DNA of 64,000 nucleotides from Manihot esculenta (lineage: Eukaryota; Streptophyta; Magnoliopsida; Malpighiales; Euphorbiaceae): NCBI RefSeq assembly GCF_001659605.2, contig NC_035168.2, positions 1,334,912-1,398,911 of the forward strand, written 5' to 3'. This document shows, piece by piece, positions 37,490 to 49,465 of the stretch (its first letter is position 1; each line of letters begins with the position of its first letter). The position numbers and the translations under genes were made by a program. The notes under the pieces were generated by a model that was not told the origin of the DNA, did no database searches, and saw nothing but the letters and a program-made list of their open reading frames with translations.

Positions 37490-40400
37490 ATGGCTTCGTC
37501 ATCCAATACAGTCATTCAATTAAATGCTCCAACGCATTTTCCAATTAAACTTACTCCGGAGAATTTTCCTGTTTGGAGAAAACAGATCCAATCAACCTTA
37601 ATTGGTCTTGATTTACTTGATTTTATTGATGGTTCACGGGTTGCACCATCACAATTTATTTCTGAAAAAGACAAAACAGCCAACCCAGCTTTCGCCTTAT
37701 GGTTTCGACAAGATCAAATTTTGATCAGTGCTCTTTTAGGAAGTTGTTCCGATACTATTCAACCCTTGATTTCTTCAGCCAATACTGCCAAAGAAGCATG
37801 GGATCGGCTTCACCAGAGTTTTGCTAATGTTTCTCGTTCTAGAATTCTGTCCTTAAAAACTAAATTAGCACAGAACTCTAAGGGAACCAAACCGATTGCT
37901 ATTTTTCTCAATGAGATGAGGGCTATTGCAGATGAGCTTGCTCTTACCCAGAATCCGGTGAGTGATGATGACTTAATTGTTTATATTATCACGCGATTGG
38001 GAGATGATTACAGTCTCATAGTTGCTGCGTTAAAAGTTCGTGAAACCCCAATAACCTTTTCTGATCTCTTTGAAAAACTTACTGATCATGAACGATCCCT
38101 ACAAGAAAAAGATTCCACAACTGTTTCAGCTATGTCACAAGTGATTGCTACTGTCAATTACACTCAACGTTCTGGAGGGCGTTCACACAATCATAATGGC
38201 AATTATAATCGATCTCCACAAAACTCCAATTATTCTGGAAATCGACGTGGTGGTCGTGGTTCTTACTCTGGTGGTCGAGGTCGAGGTTCTTATCGACCTG
38301 ATGTGGTATGTCAATTTTGTGAATATACTGGGCATACTACTGCTGAATGTCGCAAATTGGCTCGCTTTCTTAAGGAGAATAATATGTCTTTGAAGACTGA
38401 TACCTCGCATTCTTCAGCACCGATACCTGCAGTTAATGTTACTTCTTCTATGGCTGCTTCTTCTCCACAACAATGGTTGTTTGATAGCGGAGCTTCTCAT
38501 CATGTTGTGTCGAATCCAGCTTCTTTGCAAAGCTATTCTGACTATGGAGGTCCTGAGGAAGTACAACTTGGTGATAGTAAAACGCTTGCTGTATCACATA
38601 CTGGTTTTGTGCAAATTCCTACTTACTCTAAGAATTTATCATTGCCTAATGTGTTATGCGTGCCTAATCTGCGCAAGAATTTGGTCTTAATTGCTAAGTT
38701 GTGTCGCACTAATCATGTTTCTGTGGAATTTTTTCCATCTTATTTTGTTGTGAAGGATCTGTACACGGGGGCGTCTCTCCTACGGGGAGAGAACATTGAT
38801 GATATCTACTGTGCAAGTTTTTCCAGAGTTAATTCTCAACGTTCTCAGCTGAATGTTACTACTCGGTGTCTGTCTTTGCTTTCTGAATGGCATCACAAGC
38901 TTGGTCATCCCAACAATAAAGTCCTTTTGTTAGTACTTCGAAATATTGGTCTTCAGTCTATGTCTAAATATGTTTCTAGTTTTCATTGTACTTCCTGCTC
39001 TATGAGCAAGAGTCATAAATTACCGTTTTCTGAGAATTCTCTTGTTAGTAATAAGCCTTTGCAACTTGTTTATTCCGATGTTTGGGGTCCTACACAAAAA
39101 TCTATTGATGGCTATGCATATTACGTTACATTTATTGATCACTATTCTAAGTATGTTTGGCTATATCCCATGAAGCAGAAATCTGATACTCATGATTTGT
39201 TTATCCACTTTCAGAAATTGGTTGAAAATTATTTTCACACTAGAATTGTTTCTGTGTTCACTGATAATGGTGGGGAGTATCAAAAGCTTAAGAATCATTT
39301 TTTGTCTTGTGGTATTTCACATTATACAACACCTCCACATACGCCAGAGCATAATGGTACTGCTGAACGTCGTCATCGCTCAATAGTTGAAACAGGTCTT
39401 GCTATGTTACAATTTTCGTCTTTACCTTCTAATTATTGGTCTCATGCTTTTCAGGCTGCTGTTTATTTGCTCAATCGGTTGCCTTCGTCCGCTATTTCGT
39501 TTCAAACACCTTTCTCTAGATTGTTTGGTATGCCTCATAGTTTTAAGAGATTGAAATCTTTTGGTTGCCTTTGTTTTCCATGGCTAAGGCCATATAATAA
39601 TTCTAAACTTCAGTGTCGTTCATTGCCTTGTATTTTTCTTGGATATTCTCCAACTCAATTTGCATACAAATGTTACGATCCAAAGGCTAATCGTTTGTAT
39701 TTGTCTCGTCATGTTCAATTTGTTGAGCATATTTTTCCATCTGAAACTTGCACTAGTTCTCATCAATTTACAGATTATTTTCGAGATGCTTCTTGTACAG
39801 GTTCGGCACAACAACCAAATCCATCACCTGTTGCACCAACTGCAGTTGCTTCGGTTCCATTGGCAATTTCTATTCCAAGTGATTCTGATTTTTTGGTTTC
39901 AAGTACTGGTTCCGAATCTATTACAGCATTATCAGCAGAATCTGATCAATCTACCATGCCATTAATTAGTACTGAGACTCAACAAGTTGACCCTTTGATG
40001 ACTGAATCTTCTACTACTGCTTTAGATTTGCCACTACCGATTGTTTCACAAGACTCAGTTCCAGCTCCTGTACAACGGCAACAGCGACAAAGGAAGCCTA
40101 ACTCAAAGTATTTTAATTCTTCTTTTGTTAATCTTACAACTAAATATCCTTTACCGGATACACTCGAGCCAAGAACAGTGAAACAAGCTCTGGCCAGTTC
40201 ACTTTGGCGGCAGGCGATGGATTCAGAGTACAATGCTCTTTTGAAAAATAAAACCTGGGAGTTGGTTCCGAGAGACAAACATCATCTTATTAGTTGCAAA
40301 TGGGTGTTTCGGATTAAGCGTAAACCGGATGGTACTATTGATAAGTACAAGGCACGTTTGGTTGCCAAAGGATTTCTTCAGGAACCTGGGCGTGATTATT

Positions 40401-41725
40401 TTGAGACATTTAGTCCGGTTACAAAACCGATTACAATTCGGGTAGTTCTTACTCTTGCAATTTCTAAAGGATGGCAGTTAAGGCAATTGGATGTAAATAA
40501 TGCCTTTTTACATGGCACACTTTATGAAGATGTCTACATGCAGCAACCTCCAGGATATGTGCAACCTGAGTTTCCTTATTATGTTTGCAAACTGAAGAAG
40601 TCTCTTTATGGTTTGAAACAGGCTCCACGAGCTTGGTATCTTGAACTTACTTCTTTTTTGCTCAAACTTGGTTTTCGCAAATCAAATGCTGATGCGTCCT
40701 TGTTTATTTTTTCCTCCAATGGGATTATTGCATATTTTCTAGTATATGTTGACGATATTGTACTTACAGGTAATAACAATCATTTTCTGCATACCTGTGT
40801 ACAGAAACTATCTGCTCAGTTCTCTGTCAAAGATTTGGGAATATTAAATCATTTTTTGGGGGTTGAAGTGATTTCTACAGCTGCAGGATTATTTCTTTCG
40901 CAACATCGACATATTGCTGATTTGTTAGACCGATTTGATATGGCTGGAGCTAAAGAGGTGAATACTCCTATGTCTACAGGAGACAAGCTCATCTTAAATG
41001 ATGGTTCTAGTTCGACTGATTCCACCGTATATCGCCAAATTGTTGGATCTCTTCAATAGTTGGCAATTACGCGTCCTGATGTTTCTTTTGCAGTGAATCG
41101 GCTGTCACAATTTATGCATGCACCGACGCAAACTCATCTTCAAGCACTGAAACGTGTTTTGCGATATCTTAAAGGAACCATACATTATGGCTTATTTCTC
41201 AATCGAAATTCCACTCATACTCTGTCTGCCTTCTCTGATTCTGATTGGGGTGGTGTCCTTGATAATGGGCGGTCTACAACAGCTTATGTTCTATATCTTG
41301 GTTCTAATATTATATCCTGGAAATCTAGTCGCCAAAAGACTGTCTCCCGATCTTCTACAGAGGCTGAGTACAAAGCCTTAGCCAATGCTGCAGCAGAGGT
41401 ATTTTGGGTTCAAAGTTTATTACAAGATTTGGGAGTACCAATATCACAACCACCAGTCCTTCATTGTGATAATCTTGGTGCGACTTACTTCTGCGCCAAT
41501 CCAATCTATCATACTAGGATGAAGCATCTTGCACTGGATTACCATTTTGTTCGCGAGAAAATTAATGCTGGACAATTAAGGGTTCTTCACATAAGTTCAA
41601 AAGATCAAGTTGCTGATGTGCTTACAAAGGCTTTGGGAAGAACTCAGTTTTGTTACTTTAGAACCAAGATTGGAGTCTCCGATGGCGCCTCAATCTTGCG
41701 GGGGCGTATTAAAGATAAAGACTAA
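37490..41725 (+). pseudogene. Copia gag-pol polyprotein interrupted by one TAG stop
   Basis: A 1189-codon frame from ATG 37490 ends at TAG 41057-41059 and continues in the same frame for 221 codons. Domains in order: Gag (residues 1 to about 250); CCHC zinc knuckle CQFCEYTGHTTAEC (near 274); aspartic protease DSGA (near 332); GAG-pre-integrase with the HHCC zinc site (WHHKLGHP ... CTSC); integrase core with D (SDVWGP), D (TDNGGEY) and E (HTPEHNG); reverse transcriptase (LDVNNAFLHG; YVDD near 1086); RNase H (SDSDWGG, STEAEY, CDN) after the stop. The stop falls where copia proteins have a Tyr in the conserved SLQYL block, so one base change explains it. All catalytic residues I looked for are present. 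The 3' end runs through the polypurine tract into the LTR. Confidence 0.93.
41698..41706 (+). other. Polypurine tract of the copia element
   Basis: GCGGGGGCG directly precedes the 3' LTR, the usual place for plus-strand priming. It is short and contains two C residues, and it is also translated as part of the polyprotein. Confidence 0.65.
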
Positions 41726-42001
41726 CTATAACAGTTTTATCTATTTGTAACTTGAGTTATAGCTGTATACTTATCTTGTATTTAGTTAGTGATAAGGGTT
41801 AGAGTTGTGATAAGGTTTAGAGTCATGATAAGGTTAGAGTTGTGATAAGATTTAGAGTTATGATAAGGTTTATAGTTGGTTGAGATAATATTTGTTATTC
41901 ATATAATCTGTATCAAACTCAACCACTGGTATATACTATATAAATGTATTCTATACAGAAATACAAATACATAGAATTCTCAATATCATAAATCTTCTAT
42001 A
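41707..42001 (+). repeat. 3' LTR of the copia element
   Basis: 295 bp, one mismatch to the 5' LTR (41852). It carries the same five GATAAG units (41791-41879) and the same TATA box (41947-41955), directed rightward out of the element. Confidence 0.95.
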
Positions 42002-42120
42002 GAGCTTGTAAGTGTTGGATACAAAAGGCAAAGTCCGAGGAAGGCCTGAATAAATGTGCAGTACCTTAAGCATCTCTTTCTCACTTTATTTCTATTCCAA
42101 TTTCCTGCAAGTTAACAATG

Positions 42121-42505
42121 TGGTATCCGAGCACAATGACCTCACAGCCCACAGAGATTTAAAGTTCAAGAAAATTTCTAGCGGGTTGAACTGAAAATTA
42201 CGAGCTAGACCCATAAAAAAATATTTAAGATCTGCAGCCCAAAGTTTGAAGCCTAAAGATGAAGGCTCAGTGAGGAAAATCTAAACATGTTGAAAAAATT
42301 GAGGCTAAAGACCTAAAGCCTAAGAATAGAGTCTAGGAAGACCAAGTTGAAATGCTGAAAGACTCGCGATTTCTGAAGTTAGGAAAAGTACAAGCCCAGG
42401 TGCAAAATAAAAAGAGAGATCTGAGAGCTTTAAAATTCGATGTACACAAATCTAGGATAGACAATATGAAAGTACGTCACGATTAGGTCAAATCAAAGGG
42501 GAGTA
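42121..42505 (+). mobile_element. Possible internal domain of an old non-autonomous LTR element
   Basis: TGGTATCCGAGC at 42121-42132 differs by one base from the canonical primer binding site, and CA ends the sequence three bases before it. At the other end AAAGGGGAG (42495-42503) precedes TATTGGAGAATAG, a common LTR start form. The 385 bp between encode nothing and are rich in AAGCCTAAAG-type words, which would fit a TRIM-like element. The flanking LTRs could not be confirmed, so this is tentative. Confidence 0.35.
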
Positions 42506-43198
42506 TTGGAGAATAGAAAAAGAAATGAAAAAAAAAAAAAAAGTGGGAGAATCCACGTTAGTAGAGTAAAAGGAAAAAGATGAGCTTCTAAGTTGGGTGG
42601 AGCCCAAGCCAAATTGCCCTTGGGCATTTTGGACAAACCCACTGTAATAAAACCACACGACCAGGATTTTGGCCCAGCACTCTCATCACATGTGGACTTC
42701 AACGAGGGCTTGTGAGAAATTCCAACAAAATTTTATGTTAAATTCTCTGTTTGGACCATGTGGTGAGGATACCTGCTTTTATAGAATTGGCTTCAATCTT
42801 TTACTAGTTGTATTAATAGATTATAGTAATGAATTCACAGTAGTGTTATTGCTGCTGAGATCCTTTAATGGAGGAAAATTGGTTATAGGTTGTGTGGGCT
42901 TGCAGTTACAACTCCTTTTAAGTGTGATATTGAATAAAAATGCGTTCAACACTAGGGATTTTTCAGAATGCAATAACTTGTGGTCTTCAAGGACAAAATT
43001 TTGGTTGATATCCAATTGTTAGCTTCTGTTTGAATTATGGTTCATCTGATTTCGTTAAATGCTTCTAATTTCTGCTTTTTCACGTAAGAGCATACTGTCA
43101 TGTTTAATCTGTAAAGCTTTTATATATCTTGCATGCTCCGGTGCTATATTCTATATTTTGTGGTGCAGAAGAGTAGTTGAAAAGGCAATGGTTGTCCA

Positions 43199-43320
43199 CA
43201 ATGTCCAGAGTGGAAATGATGGAAATCAATGACAGCAATTCACATTCCCATGAGAATGGGCATTTGAGAGGTTCATGTAACTCCAGTAAAGAGAATTCTG
43301 CGAAAAAGATGTGTTTTTGA
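43199..43320 (+). pseudogene. Possible terminal exon remnant, unknown gene
   Basis: A short hydrophilic frame with ATG at 43201 ends with KKMCF and a TGA. It follows AG dinucleotides that could be splice acceptors. Composition is protein-like (Ser, Asn, Glu, His rich), but I recognise no family and no upstream exon. It may be chance. Confidence 0.2.
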
Positions 43321-44410
43321 ACGATTGGATGTCTCTCAAGTAGCTGTACACTGTCTAGGGAAGCTTGTCAATTTTATGAAATCCAAAATGCTGCTGTCCA
43401 CCGCATTGTAACATGCCCATCTTCATTGCTTAGTCATGTTTCAATTATATTCTGTGAACCATTCTGTAAAATAAATTTACAAAGAAATTTCCTGCACTCG
43501 GTCAAACTTTCACCAAGTTGAGCTTCTATCCCCAACGATGGTTGGTGGTTATAATTAAAAGATAATGTTTGTTTCCTCTTAAATTTTAGCAAAACTGAGA
43601 TTTTGTAACAGTGATATGATAGTATAATCGGTAGCCAAAAACTTGACAGTTCTCGCAAAATCCTGATTACAATAATTGTTAATTTTTGCTTCTTTTTGCT
43701 GTAATTACCAAAGGTGAATTGGGGGCCTAAATATTTTCAGGCATATAATTTTCTGATTCTTTTTTCTTTTTTTACCTTTGAATAAATTTTGGTAATTGAA
43801 ACCAATGCTATAAAGTTGCATGGCATTATACTTCTTTTAAAAGTTATCACTGTTTAGAGATTGCTGAAAAGACTTGCATTTTCTTTTTTCTGTTGGAAAC
43901 TTTTGTCTAAAATTCTTTGCACAAATGTTCTTTTTGTAATGGGGTGACCCTAGGATGCAGCTGAGGTAGCTTGGCATGAGAGGCTTTCTAGTTAATTATC
44001 ATGAATTAGTGTTTATGTATATCTGTGTCATGATTATCCTGATCATGAAATTGTGGGGTAATCTTTTTCTAGTTGGGAAAAGGGAGGCAATGGGCACATT
44101 AGCTGAAGGAATTTTGATCTGATGTAGTGTCAACTTTAAGAAGAGGTGCATGACATTGTCTTTTGCCTCCCTATATGTCTTGTTTCTTTTGGTTAATATG
44201 TGAATTAATGATATTCATTGGAGTAACATGGTCTTTTTGTTTAAAGAAACCTTGTTTATATATATTCCTTTTTCTTTCTATTGAAGGGAATGAAAATGCT
44301 GACAAGCTCATATCTAGAAAGAGATCATAACTCCAGAAACTGTGGAGCCTTATGGCCCATATGTCACCTTTTATCATTTTTTGTTCTAACAATGGAATCT
44401 TGTTTTGCAG

Positions 44411-44525
44411 CTGGACCACAACATACGAGGATCTGCTTTGCTCCACTGAAGCCTTTCAACAGCCAATACCCTTACCCGTAAGCTTCCTTGAACAGCTTCC
44501 TAGTGCGTTATCACTTACAGGATAA
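44411..44525 (+). pseudogene. Possible terminal exon remnant, unknown gene
   Basis: After a good acceptor (TTGTTTTGCAG at 44410) a 37-codon frame reads WTTTYEDLLCSTEAF and ends at TAA 44523-44525. It looks protein-like but matches no family I know. No upstream partner exon was found, so it may be a fragment of a decayed gene or chance. Confidence 0.22.
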
Positions 44526-45148
44526 CATTGATGTGCTTTATATTGGGTGGATGTGCAGGAGATGGTTGATATTCTACTTGATATATGGCATGAAGGGGGT
44601 CTTTATGACTAGATTGTTGGAAAATTAGTGTGGAAACATATAGTTCATTTTATTCTATATATTATTTATTATCTGCAAGAATGTCAATGTCAATGGCAGC
44701 TTGTTTAATTCAAATAAGAATTAACTCATCTTGACAGCTCCGTTCAAAAGCAAACAAATGCACCGTTACAAAATAAAAGTTTCACCGTCAACGCAACAGT
44801 ACTTATGTCAGCTTGATGAACAATAACAAATGGCCACTTGCTAGATATATAATATTACGAGTGTTCTGCTCGCCGTTGACCTGACAAGGGGATGAAAATT
44901 TGATTCCTTTCCAAGATATCCAGGACAAGCAAGCAATTCCTATCATCACTACCGGACAACTACAGCTTATGAGGATGGGTCCAAGGAATGCTTCATTCAA
45001 AACCCAAAAATGCCGGAGAGTGTCTGATCATATATGTACAAATATAGAAATGTGCCTTGTGCAGTTAAGCAAGCATCTTTCATGAAGTGATTCAGGTTTT
45101 GTTAGCATTATAAATAAGAGGGATTCCAATAAGAGAGAGAAAAGAAAA

Positions 45149-46970
45149 ATGATAATGAGGGAGTTGAGTTTCAGGAAGGAAATGAAGAGCTTTGGCTTGC
45201 AAATACTTGCCGGCCGATGGTTTTTGGTGTTTGCTTCACTCCTGATTATGTCTGTCAATGGCACCAGTTACATGTATGGTCTATTTTCCGGCGACATCAA
45301 ATCGTATTTAGGCTATGATCAAACTACGCTTAATACTCTGAGCTTCTTCAAGGTTTTGGGAGGCAATCTTGGTGTTTCAGCAGGTCTTGTCTATGAAGTA
45401 ATGCCACCTTGGTTGGTTCTTATCATTGGTGCAGCCATGAACTTTTCTGCATATTTCTTGATATGGTTAGCTATCACTGGCCGCATACCCAAGCCCCATG
45501 TCTGGCAAATGTGCTTGTACATGTGCCTTGCCACAAATTCAGCTTCGTATCCCAATACGGCAGCTCTAGTCACATGCGTCAGGAATTTCCCTGAAAGCCG
45601 AGGCAGTGTAATAGGCCTCCTGAAGGGATTTATCGGCCTGAGTGGTGCAATTTTGACTCAATTTTACAATGCTTTCTATGGTAATGACTCCAAGGCTCTT
45701 ATCTTGCTAATTGCTTGGTTTCCATCCATTGTTCCCCTGGTTTTTCTCCCAACAATTCGGGTCAAGAATATTGTTCGTCAAGTGAAGGAGCTTCAAGTTT
45801 TTTTATCATTTCCTCTATATTGCACTTGGCCTTGCCGGATTTATTATGATCATCATTATCATACAGAACAAGCTCACGTTTACTAGAGGTGAGTACATTG
45901 GCAGTGCTTCAATTGTCATCCTGTTACTTTTTCTCCCACTTGCTATTGTTATCAGAGAAGAATTCAATCTCCGGCAAAGCAAGAAACAAGCTCTGAACAA
46001 CTACTCTCAATTGAACGTTCCAGCTGAAAATCCACCAGTTCTGCAGCCACCACCACGGCCAGAAGCAAAACTGGAGCCACTTTCTTGCTTTAAGACCATT
46101 TTTAGGCAACCAGATAGAGGTGAGGATTACACTATACTGCAAGCAATTTTCAGCATCGACATGCTAATTCTATTCATTTCAACAACTTGTGGCGTTGGTG
46201 GGGCATTGGCAGCTATCGACAATTTGGGTCAAATTGCAGAGTCATTAGGCTACCAAACTCATAACATAGCGACTTTTATATCTCTGATCAGCATATGGAA
46301 CTTCCTTGGAAGAGTCCTAGCAGGTTTTGCCTCAGAAATAGTTTTAACAAAGTACAAGTTCCCTCGTCCACTAATGCTAACATTTGTGATCCTCTTCTCA
46401 TGTGTTGGACATATTTTAATTGCTCTTGGGGTGCCAAATTCTCTTTATTTCTCTTCAATAATTCTCGGGTTCTGCCTTGGAGCACAACTCCCATTAGTTT
46501 CAGCCATAATATCAGAAATCTTTGGACTTAAACACTTCTCTACTTTGTACAGTATTGGGTCAGTGTCAAGCCCAGTTGGGTCCTATATTTTCAATGTGAA
46601 AGTGGCTGGTCATTTATATGACAAAGAGGCCTTGAAACAAATGGAAGCTTTAGGGCTTAAAAGAGAAGCAGGGAAGGAGTTGAATTGCAAAGGAGTCCAT
46701 TGTTTTAGGCTGGTTTTTGTTATAATTACTGTGACAACCTTTTTAGGGTTTCTTGTTTCAATTATTTTGGTGAAGAGGACAAGAATGTTCTACAAAGGTG
46801 ATATTTACAAGAAGTTTAGGGAGGAAGTAGTAGAAGTTGTAGATATTGATGCAGGATCTAGAAGAACAGGATTCAGTCAATTGGAAGAAGCCGTAGAGGG
46901 CAAGGATGGTGTGGCTGCTGCTAGTGTTTCCATTGCCATGAATCACAACCAAACAACCAATATCGAATAA
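45149..46970 (+). CDS. Nodulin-like MFS transporter (NFD4 type), frameshifted tandem copy
   Basis: Frame one (45149-45886) and frame two (to 46970) together match the intact neighbour at 49466 along its whole length. The switch is explained by one extra T in a run of seven (45798-45804): reading six T keeps alignment with the neighbour (VFY then FLYI). The complete product would be about 606 aa, with the N-terminal nodulin-like half ([42 protein letters not shown]) and the C-terminal MFS half ([27 protein letters not shown]). Related Arabidopsis protein: At2g39210. It would be a membrane transporter of unknown substrate. As given it would stop early and lose the C-terminal half. The lesion may be real or a homopolymer error. 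A TATA-like box is only 40 bp before the ATG, so the leader would be very short. Confidence 0.85.
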
Positions 46971-49465
46971 GTTGGGAAGCCGACTTTACTTTCAACTCTT
47001 AGAGAATGCATTATTGGAAGTTGCAGACATAAATTCTAAAAAACAATTATTTTTCTGTTGTTGAAAGGATTTCAAATTCAGTGGATTTTTTTGAAAAAAG
47101 AAAAACAATCATTAACTGAATGAGGACTAACTGGATCAAATTAATGTTTGAACATTAATAAAATAAAATGAAAAATAATAAATCTTAATTTAATAATAAT
47201 ATTAAACTTATGAAAATAAAAATGATAATGATGCTGGCTTTACAGTTTCAGAAAGGTCGGTGCAAATTCCTGATGAGTGGTGACCTGATAAGACAAAAAC
47301 GTTAAAAAACAGAAAAAGACACGCCAGGCTTTGACTGCCGCGTAGACCGAGTGGAGCGACGCGTTTGGACGTTTTTTTTTTTTTTGTCTCTTTTGTCCTC
47401 ATCTCAATACGTCCACGTTTTTCACCCATTACTTTTTAATATAATTTATCAACTAATACTTATTCGATAATCGATATTCCTTTAATATTTTATTTTTCTG
47501 GTGTCCATTTAGGAACTGATCTCTTTCTTCTTCACATTACTCTATTAGTCTGCAGCCATCAGAATTCAAAGCAGGGATATTTGAAATGTTCCTTTCATTC
47601 TGCACGATTATTCCATTTTGCCTACAAATTCATAAGGAAATTCATTGAATTCTGCAATAAGAAGAATAAACAGTTTGTCTTTCCAATATTCCAGCATTAA
47701 GATATAATAGCACTTTTCTCATAAAAGTGGATTCTTTCATGCCATGTCATTTTCTTCGCTGGCAAAAAATCCTGTCTACGCTAATGACGCATCTATTAGC
47801 TCATTTTGAGTATTTCATATGATGTGTACGTGTATATGTGTATAGTATGATTCAAGAGAATTTATAAAATATGTGCACGTGCTAAATTGGAATCCCATTT
47901 TAATTAAAAATTTTGATAATTTTAGAAAATCTAATTATACGAACCAGAATCAGAAAGCGCTCAAAAGGTTGTTATTGAGTCTAATTTAAGCAATTTCAGT
48001 TCTAATTAATTTGAAAAAGAAAAAAAAATTATTATTTGATTTCAAAATTCTATAACTTTTTTAGGTCTTTAAATTCAAAGTGTATGAACAAAGATATTCG
48101 TTGTGGTTTTTAATTTTATTGGAAATAATAAAAGTATTTTGAGAGTATAATTCTAATTCTAGAAAGAAAAATACTAAATTTTGCAGCTGATCATCTTCGG
48201 ATCCAATTACCTTTTTAATATTTGCCAAATCCTCCTAACGAATATCCCTCAATTGTTAGGTAGTGATGATGATAAAAACTTAAAACTTATTTATCAATAT
48301 TTAAAATATAAATATATTGGCTCAATCCTCAATTCCCCTAATGTATTTATTAGAAATTTTTCATTTAGCTATTTTTTTAATTTTTCTTTTGTTTAAATTA
48401 GTCTAAAAATTTTAATTTCAACTGAATTTAGGTAAATACTTAAATTTTTCCACCCGCGTCTTTTAAGATATTTCAAGAGAAAGTAAAAAAGCTAACTCCT
48501 AACATTTATATAAATTAAAAGTTTGTAACTTTATTTATATTAGACTTTAATTTAAAATAAAATTTTATAAAAAATAATTAAAAGAGTATGAAATTTATTA
48601 AAAAAATATCAATTTATTTTAAAAAATAACTTAAATTATAAGTTTATGTTATTTTATAAAAAAAATAGATAATATTATAAAAAATTAATAATGAAACTCA
48701 CTGTGTTTTTAATCATACTTTTTATTTTTAGCCTATTTTAATGCCTATAATTTGATATCTGAAAGGGAAAAAATGGATTATTTAAAAGAACTCATTATAT
48801 TTTTATTTATTACAATAAACACTAAATTTATTTAATAGATAAAATTAATTGATTTTAAATTCTTATTATTTTAAAATATTTACAAAGTTTATATAAATTT
48901 AGAAATTCACTTAAATGTTCAACATGATGTTAATAATAAGATTAAGGAGTAAAAATTCAGTATTATTAATAATTATTTCTTTAAGAACGACTTAATTTTT
49001 TGTTTGAAAACGTTTTTTTTTCCTATAATTCTATTAACAGGCTCTTATATCGATACGGGATATTCTGAATTTCACGCAACAAAATCCAACCCTGTTGATA
49101 ATCTTTTATTTAGCAATGAAAATAGAATATGTAGTTAGGAATTTGTAATTTATCAAACAGGTAGACAATTCAATTTAGAACTTCAAAACGAATGATGCTT
49201 ACGAGTCCGCGTGTATGTGTGTGGAGGAAATCAAACTTTGGAGATATGGAGGACTGTAAGCCTGCAGAAATTTTTGGATTATTGTATAGTGCCTGTCGCT
49301 TTCCCCTTGTCTCTCGTAATTTCGCATGTGTATGCTTCTCCTCAGTCCTCACGTTTTACTTCTACTCACTTTGTAGCCCAAGAACTCTATATATGTACCA
49401 TCGAGTTTTAAATCCCTCAAATCATTAAGCATTCTTCAATCATTTCTAGAGTTGGGTGTTTAAAA
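46971..49465. other. Spacer between the transporter duplicates
   Basis: AT-rich non-coding DNA. It should hold the 3'UTR of the first copy and the promoter of the second; CTATATATG at 49387-49395 is a TATA candidate about 75 bp before the ATG. No gene recognised. Confidence 0.6.

Larger units (their letters stand above)
37132..42006 (+). mobile_element. Ty1-copia LTR retrotransposon, near-complete
   Basis: The element has two 295-bp LTRs (37137-37431 and 41707-42001) that differ at a single base. A tRNA-iMet-type primer binding site TGGTATCAGAGC abuts the 5' LTR at 37432-37443. One long gag-pol frame follows, and a G-rich polypurine tract abuts the 3' LTR at 41698-41706. GAGCT is duplicated on both sides (37132-37136 and 42002-42006). 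Integrase precedes reverse transcriptase, which defines Ty1-copia. The N-terminus of Gag and the overall layout resemble the Ale/Retrofit lineage; that lineage call is tentative. LTR identity near 99.7% implies a recent insertion. Confidence 0.96.
42007..45148. other. Intergenic with decayed LTR-element and possible gene remnants
   Basis: Contains a PBS-like site and polypurine-like tract from an older LTR element (42121-42505), two short protein-like terminal reading frames of unknown origin (43199-43320 and 44411-44525), and a TATA-like box (TATAAATAA, 45109-45117) about 40 bp before the first transporter ATG. No complete gene is seen. Confidence 0.5.

Noticed and set aside
37490..41725. 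An endogenous virus
   Set aside because: Domain order, LTRs, PBS and absence of an envelope frame identify a copia retrotransposon.
45804..45886. An intron in the first transporter gene to explain the frame change
   Set aside because: The intact paralog has no intron here, and alignment is continuous if one T is removed from the T7 run.
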